Shown here piece by piece: positions 7,488-9,597 of a DNA stretch of 9,597 nt. Below the pieces are notes generated by a model that worked only from the letters and a program-made list of their open reading frames with translations, was not told the origin of the DNA and made no database searches. The stretch comes from Puniceicoccaceae bacterium (lineage in GTDB: Bacteria > Verrucomicrobiota > Verrucomicrobiia > Opitutales > Coraliomargaritaceae). Where the stretch lies: NCBI GenBank assembly GCA_003567255.1, contig PWZW01000220.1, forward strand, positions 1-9,597. Direction: 5' to 3'. The position numbers and the translations under genes are program-made. How positions within the stretch are numbered: position 1 is the first letter of the stretch; every line of letters starts with the position of its first letter.

Positions 7488-7547
7488 AAGCGTTTTACGC
7501 CTCCCCGCTTGTTTCGAAAACGCTTACTTCAAGCGATTTCGGCAAAC
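7488..7547. promoter_or_regulatory. Three related inverted-repeat arms in the smr / ketoacyl synthase divergent spacer
   Basis: Arm A AAGCGTTTT (7488-7496), arm B AAAACGCTT (7517-7525) and arm C AAGCGATTT (7531-7539) are versions of one motif, with B inverted. B and C extend into a strong hairpin: 7511-7525 pairs with 7531-7547 over 14 bp with one mismatch, a two-base bulge and a 5-nt loop. A and B can instead pair over 9 perfect bp. All three share the core AAA(A/T)CGCTT when read in B's sense. B and C extend this to CGAAA(A/T)CGCTT, which resembles LacI-family operators with their central CG. The rest of the 7438-7692 spacer shows no gene. Confidence 0.5.
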
Positions 7548-7632
7548 ACCTGCATTATTCTTCGAACTAACGACAGACGAACAAGGAAAAGGACGTCCAT
7601 AAAACCAAACTGATTTACCCACTTCAGGGAAT

Positions 7633-7657
7633 TAAGGGGCATAGAAGGTTGACAGCT
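7633..7657. repeat. Degenerate copy of the GGGGACAG-type motif upstream of the ketoacyl synthase
   Basis: TAAGGGGCATAGAAGGTTGACAGCT matches 4358-4380 in three blocks (TAAGGGG, GGTTGA, CAGCT) with small gaps between them. Both copies lie about 10 to 60 nt upstream of plus-strand genes. This may be chance or an old footprint of a transposase-associated repeat. Confidence 0.25.
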
Positions 7658-7679
7658 AAGGGATCTTGGATGGTAAATC
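7649..7679 (+). promoter_or_regulatory. Possible sigma-70-type promoter for the ketoacyl synthase operon
   Basis: A perfect -35 box TTGACA (7649-7654) is followed by a poor -10: TAAATC at 7674-7679 with a 19-nt spacer, or GGTAAA at 7672-7677 with 17 nt. Transcription from it would begin only a few bases before the ATG at 7693, giving a near-leaderless message. That would agree with the lack of a Shine-Dalgarno there. Confidence 0.3.
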
Positions 7680-7692
7680 TCATATTTATCGC

Positions 7693-8928
7693 ATGTCTTT
7701 AAGTCGCATAGTTATCACCGGAGTGGGTTTAACCTCACCGAATGGCAACACCATCGGGGAATTCCGCACTAATCTCCTAGAGGGAAGGCCCCGCATACAG
7801 GAAATCGAGATGAGGTACATGGGGAGAGTCCCGGCCGGGGTTTGTGACTTTGACACGAAAAAACACCAAACCCGGCGAGAACTGCGGGTCGGCACGCGTG
7901 CGGGAAGCATTGCGATTTACTGTGCTCACGAAGCCATTGCTTCCGCGGGGATCACCCTTGATGAGATAGACCGCTCCCGTGTGGGGGTTTATGTTGGGAC
8001 CACGGAACACGGAAATGTGGAGACGGAGAACGAGATCTACAACATATCCAAATTTGATTACGACACGCGCTACTGGACGCATCACCACAACCCGCGGACG
8101 GTGGCCAATAATCCGGCTGGTGAGATTACCATAAACATGGGGATTACGGGTCCTCACTACGCGATTGGGGCGGCTTGTGCTGCGGGTAATGCTGGAATCA
8201 TTCAAGCCGTACAGATGCTACGCCTCGGAGAAGTCGATTACGCCTTGGCTGGCGGAGTCAGTGAGAGCATCCACACCTTTGGTATTTTCGCCGGTTTCAA
8301 AAGTCAGGGAGCCCTCGGACGTCATGATGATCCGAACAAGGCAAGTCGGCCCTTTGACATGTCACGGAACGGAATAGTGGTGAGTGAAGGCGGTTGCCTC
8401 TATACTTTGGAGCGTTTGGAGGATGCCCAGCGCCGGGGTGCTCCGATTATCGCGGAAATCACCGGATACCACATGAATTCAGATGCCAGCGATTATGTCT
8501 TGCCGAATCCCGAACGACAGGCGGAATGCATGAAGACCGCACTGAAACGAGCCGGCCTGAAGGCGGATGACGTTGATATTGTGAACACCCACGCAACCTC
8601 GACCCCGCAGGGCGACATCCAGGAATGCGCGGCGGTGCGGGAAGTCTTTGGTGAAAGTAAGCGGACTTACGTAAATAATACCAAAGGGTTTATCGGGCAT
8701 GCCATGGGAGCTGCGGGAGCGCTTGAGCTCGCGGGGAATTTGCCTGCCTTTGAAGACAATACGATTCACCCCTGCATTAACGTAGAAGAACTCGATCCGA
8801 AATGTGCGCTCCCTAATCTCGTCTTGAACGAGTCACGGAAAGTTGACGCCGTCGAAGTTATCCTTAATAATTCATTCGGAATGTTGGGTATCAACTCAGC
8901 GCTCATCGTCTCTAAATTCAAGGGGTAA
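7693..8928 (+). CDS. Beta-ketoacyl-ACP synthase family protein (FabF-like condensing enzyme, divergent)
   Basis: A 411-residue thiolase-fold condensing enzyme of the KAS I/II type, which extends an acyl chain by decarboxylative Claisen condensation with malonyl-ACP. Motifs in order: RIVITGVGLTSPNG at the N-terminus; nucleophile Cys162 in GAACAAGNAG; SRPFDMSRNGIVVSEGG; His300 in NTHATSTPQGD; Lys331 and His336 in NTKGFIGHAMGAAGALE; and C-terminal NNSFGMLGIN. The Cys-His-His triad and Lys are all present, so it should condense rather than merely decarboxylate. The last motif departs from the usual NSFGFGGTN: the gating Phe is Met and two following residues differ. ATG 7693 is preferred because MSLSRIVITGVG is the standard start; TTG 7666 is open but adds unrelated residues. 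The next gene is a carrier protein 62 nt on, and a CrtI-like flavoprotein follows. This suggests a dedicated specialised-lipid or polyketide pathway rather than housekeeping FabF, but the primary elongase cannot be excluded. Confidence 0.93.
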   Translation: MSLSRIVITGVGLTSPNGNTIGEFRTNLLEGRPRIQEIEMRYMGRVPAGVCDFDTKKHQTRRELRVGTRAGSIAIYCAHEAIASAGITLDEIDRSRVGVYVGTTEHGNVETENEIYNISKFDYDTRYWTHHHNPRTVANNPAGEITINMGITGPHYAIGAACAAGNAGIIQAVQMLRLGEVDYALAGGVSESIHTFGIFAGFKSQGALGRHDDPNKASRPFDMSRNGIVVSEGGCLYTLERLEDAQRRGAPIIAEITGYHMNSDASDYVLPNPERQAECMKTALKRAGLKADDVDIVNTHATSTPQGDIQECAAVREVFGESKRTYVNNTKGFIGHAMGAAGALELAGNLPAFEDNTIHPCINVEELDPKCALPNLVLNESRKVDAVEVILNNSFGMLGINSALIVSKFKG

Positions 8929-8990
8929 CAGATAAAAAACACAACGGCTCCCACAGGCTCTCCGGAGCGAAGCACTTTAAGTAAAATAAC

Positions 8991-9242
8991 ATGACTGAAG
9001 ATCAGGTAAAAAAAATCGTCACTGACATCATCGAGGAAATCGCTCCAGACGAGGATGTTTCCGATCTAAAATCCGATATCCGGCTGAGAGATCAGCTGGA
9101 TCTGGATTCGATGGACTTTTTGGACATTGTAATGGAGCTGCGCAAGCAGCACGGGATAGAAGTTCCCGAAGAGGATTATCCTGAGCTCGCTTCGCTCGAC
9201 AGTTGTGCGGCCTACCTGACGCCCAAATTTAATGCCAAATAG
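8991..9242 (+). CDS. Acyl carrier protein, probably dedicated to the adjacent ketoacyl synthase
   Basis: An 83-residue acidic four-helix carrier protein. Ser40 in LDLDSMDFLDIVMEL is the 4'-phosphopantetheine attachment site (DSM, with the usual hydrophobic helix after it). The rest fits the family: an acidic N-terminal helix (TEDQVKKIVTDIIEEI), then HGIEVPEEDYPELASLDSCAAYL. It holds the growing acyl chain as a thioester for the neighbouring synthase. Housekeeping AcpP usually reads GADSLD and sits beside fabF or fabG; the DLDSMD form here is more like carrier proteins of secondary or specialised lipid loci, though this is a soft argument. The 62-nt gap from the synthase has a small GCTC-TCCG-GAGC hairpin (8957-8968) and no strong Shine-Dalgarno. 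It is probably co-transcribed with both neighbours. Confidence 0.93.
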   Translation: MTEDQVKKIVTDIIEEIAPDEDVSDLKSDIRLRDQLDLDSMDFLDIVMELRKQHGIEVPEEDYPELASLDSCAAYLTPKFNAK

Positions 9243-9265
9243 GTGGCTGAGACTCTAGTGTACCT

Positions 9266-9597
9266 GTGGCCCGTGCCCCGGAAAGTTTGGAAGGCGCACA
9301 CTTTGATGTGGTCATCATTGGTGCTGGCATGGCTGGACTTGCGGCGGGTATACGCTTGGCCCTTGCAGACAAACGGGTCATTATTTTAGAGCGTCACAAC
9401 GCTTCCGGTGGACTAAACAGCTTTTACAGTATCGATGGCCGCAAGTATGACGTCGGCTTACATGCAATGACGAACTATGTGCCGGCGGGCACCAAGGGAA
9501 CACCCTTGGTAAAATTGCTTCGCCAGCTTCGGATTGATCGGGATGCACTGGACCTTTGTGAGCAAAATGGTTCCCGGATAGTCTTTCCCGAACACTC
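9266..9597 (+). CDS. FAD-dependent oxidoreductase, CrtI/phytoene-desaturase-like, N-terminal part, truncated by window edge
   Basis: The visible 110 residues hold the FAD-binding Rossmann fold: FDVVIIGAGMAGLAAG (GxGxxG at about residues 19-24), then a strand ending in Glu42 (RVIILERHNASGGLNS) that would bind the ribose of the FAD ADP moiety, then SIDGRKYDVGLHAMTNY. This layout (GxGxxG, ERH..xGG, then DxG) is that of the phytoene desaturase / carotenoid isomerase / retinol saturase group, which desaturate, isomerise or saturate polyene or alkyl chains. GTG 9266 is chosen as the first start after the in-frame stop at 9248-9250; TTG 9287 is a second option. No Shine-Dalgarno is visible. It begins 23 nt after the carrier protein gene, so translation is probably coupled. 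The substrate is likely linked to the acyl chain made by the two upstream genes; that is inference. Confidence 0.88.
   Translation, partial: MARAPESLEGAHFDVVIIGAGMAGLAAGIRLALADKRVIILERHNASGGLNSFYSIDGRKYDVGLHAMTNYVPAGTKGTPLVKLLRQLRIDRDALDLCEQNGSRIVFPEH

Noticed and set aside
7267..7602. A 111-codon plus-strand frame overlapping the Smr gene
   Set aside because: Most of it is antisense to the Smr domain, whose motifs are clear. The rest covers the repeat-bearing spacer, and there is no domain or start signal.
1..9597. CRISPR arrays, tRNA or rRNA genes, phage genes, toxin-antitoxin pairs
   Set aside because: No regularly spaced repeats, no tRNA-like cloverleaf sequence, no rRNA segments and no phage or toxin families were recognised on either strand.

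Overview
The window is bacterial chromosomal DNA of moderate GC content with closely spaced genes and few recognisable Shine-Dalgarno sequences. The gene families present (a long GlnD, a solitary REP-associated-type Y1 transposase, an atypical ketoacyl synthase beside its own acyl carrier protein) and the rarity of Shine-Dalgarno sites would fit Verrucomicrobiota, for example Opitutia. That placement rests on general impression, not on a marker gene, and is tentative.

Layout, left to right: (1) the 3' end of a short-chain dehydrogenase/reductase (to 338) whose YxxxK catalytic motif lacks the Tyr; (2) glnD (514-3348), the bifunctional PII uridylyl-transferase/removing enzyme of nitrogen sensing; (3) a convergent minus-strand Y1 (HUH) transposase of the RAYT type (3379-4287), with a 17-nt palindrome and a GGGGACAG-type motif on its upstream side; (4) valS (4391-7123), a complete valyl-tRNA synthetase; (5) a small minus-strand Smr-domain protein (7171-7437), convergent with valS; (6) a 255-nt divergent spacer holding three related inverted-repeat arms; (7) a plus-strand group of beta-ketoacyl-ACP synthase (7693-8928), acyl carrier protein (8991-9242) and the start of a CrtI/phytoene-desaturase-like FAD oxidoreductase (9266 to the edge).

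The first two-thirds are mostly housekeeping: nitrogen regulation and tRNA charging. The least explained part is the right end. A condensing enzyme, a dedicated carrier protein and a flavoprotein desaturase/isomerase-like enzyme lie within 62 and 23 nt of each other, so they probably form an operon that assembles a carrier-bound acyl or polyketide chain and then oxidises, desaturates or isomerises it. The product cannot be read from this window, and the locus continues past the right edge. The synthase has the full Cys-His-His/Lys active site but an altered C-terminal glycine-rich loop, which sets it apart from ordinary FabF.

A compositional change also stands out: in sampled lines the plus strand is C-rich over glnD and the transposase and G-rich over valS and the synthase, with the switch close to the AT-rich gap at about 4.29-4.39 kb.
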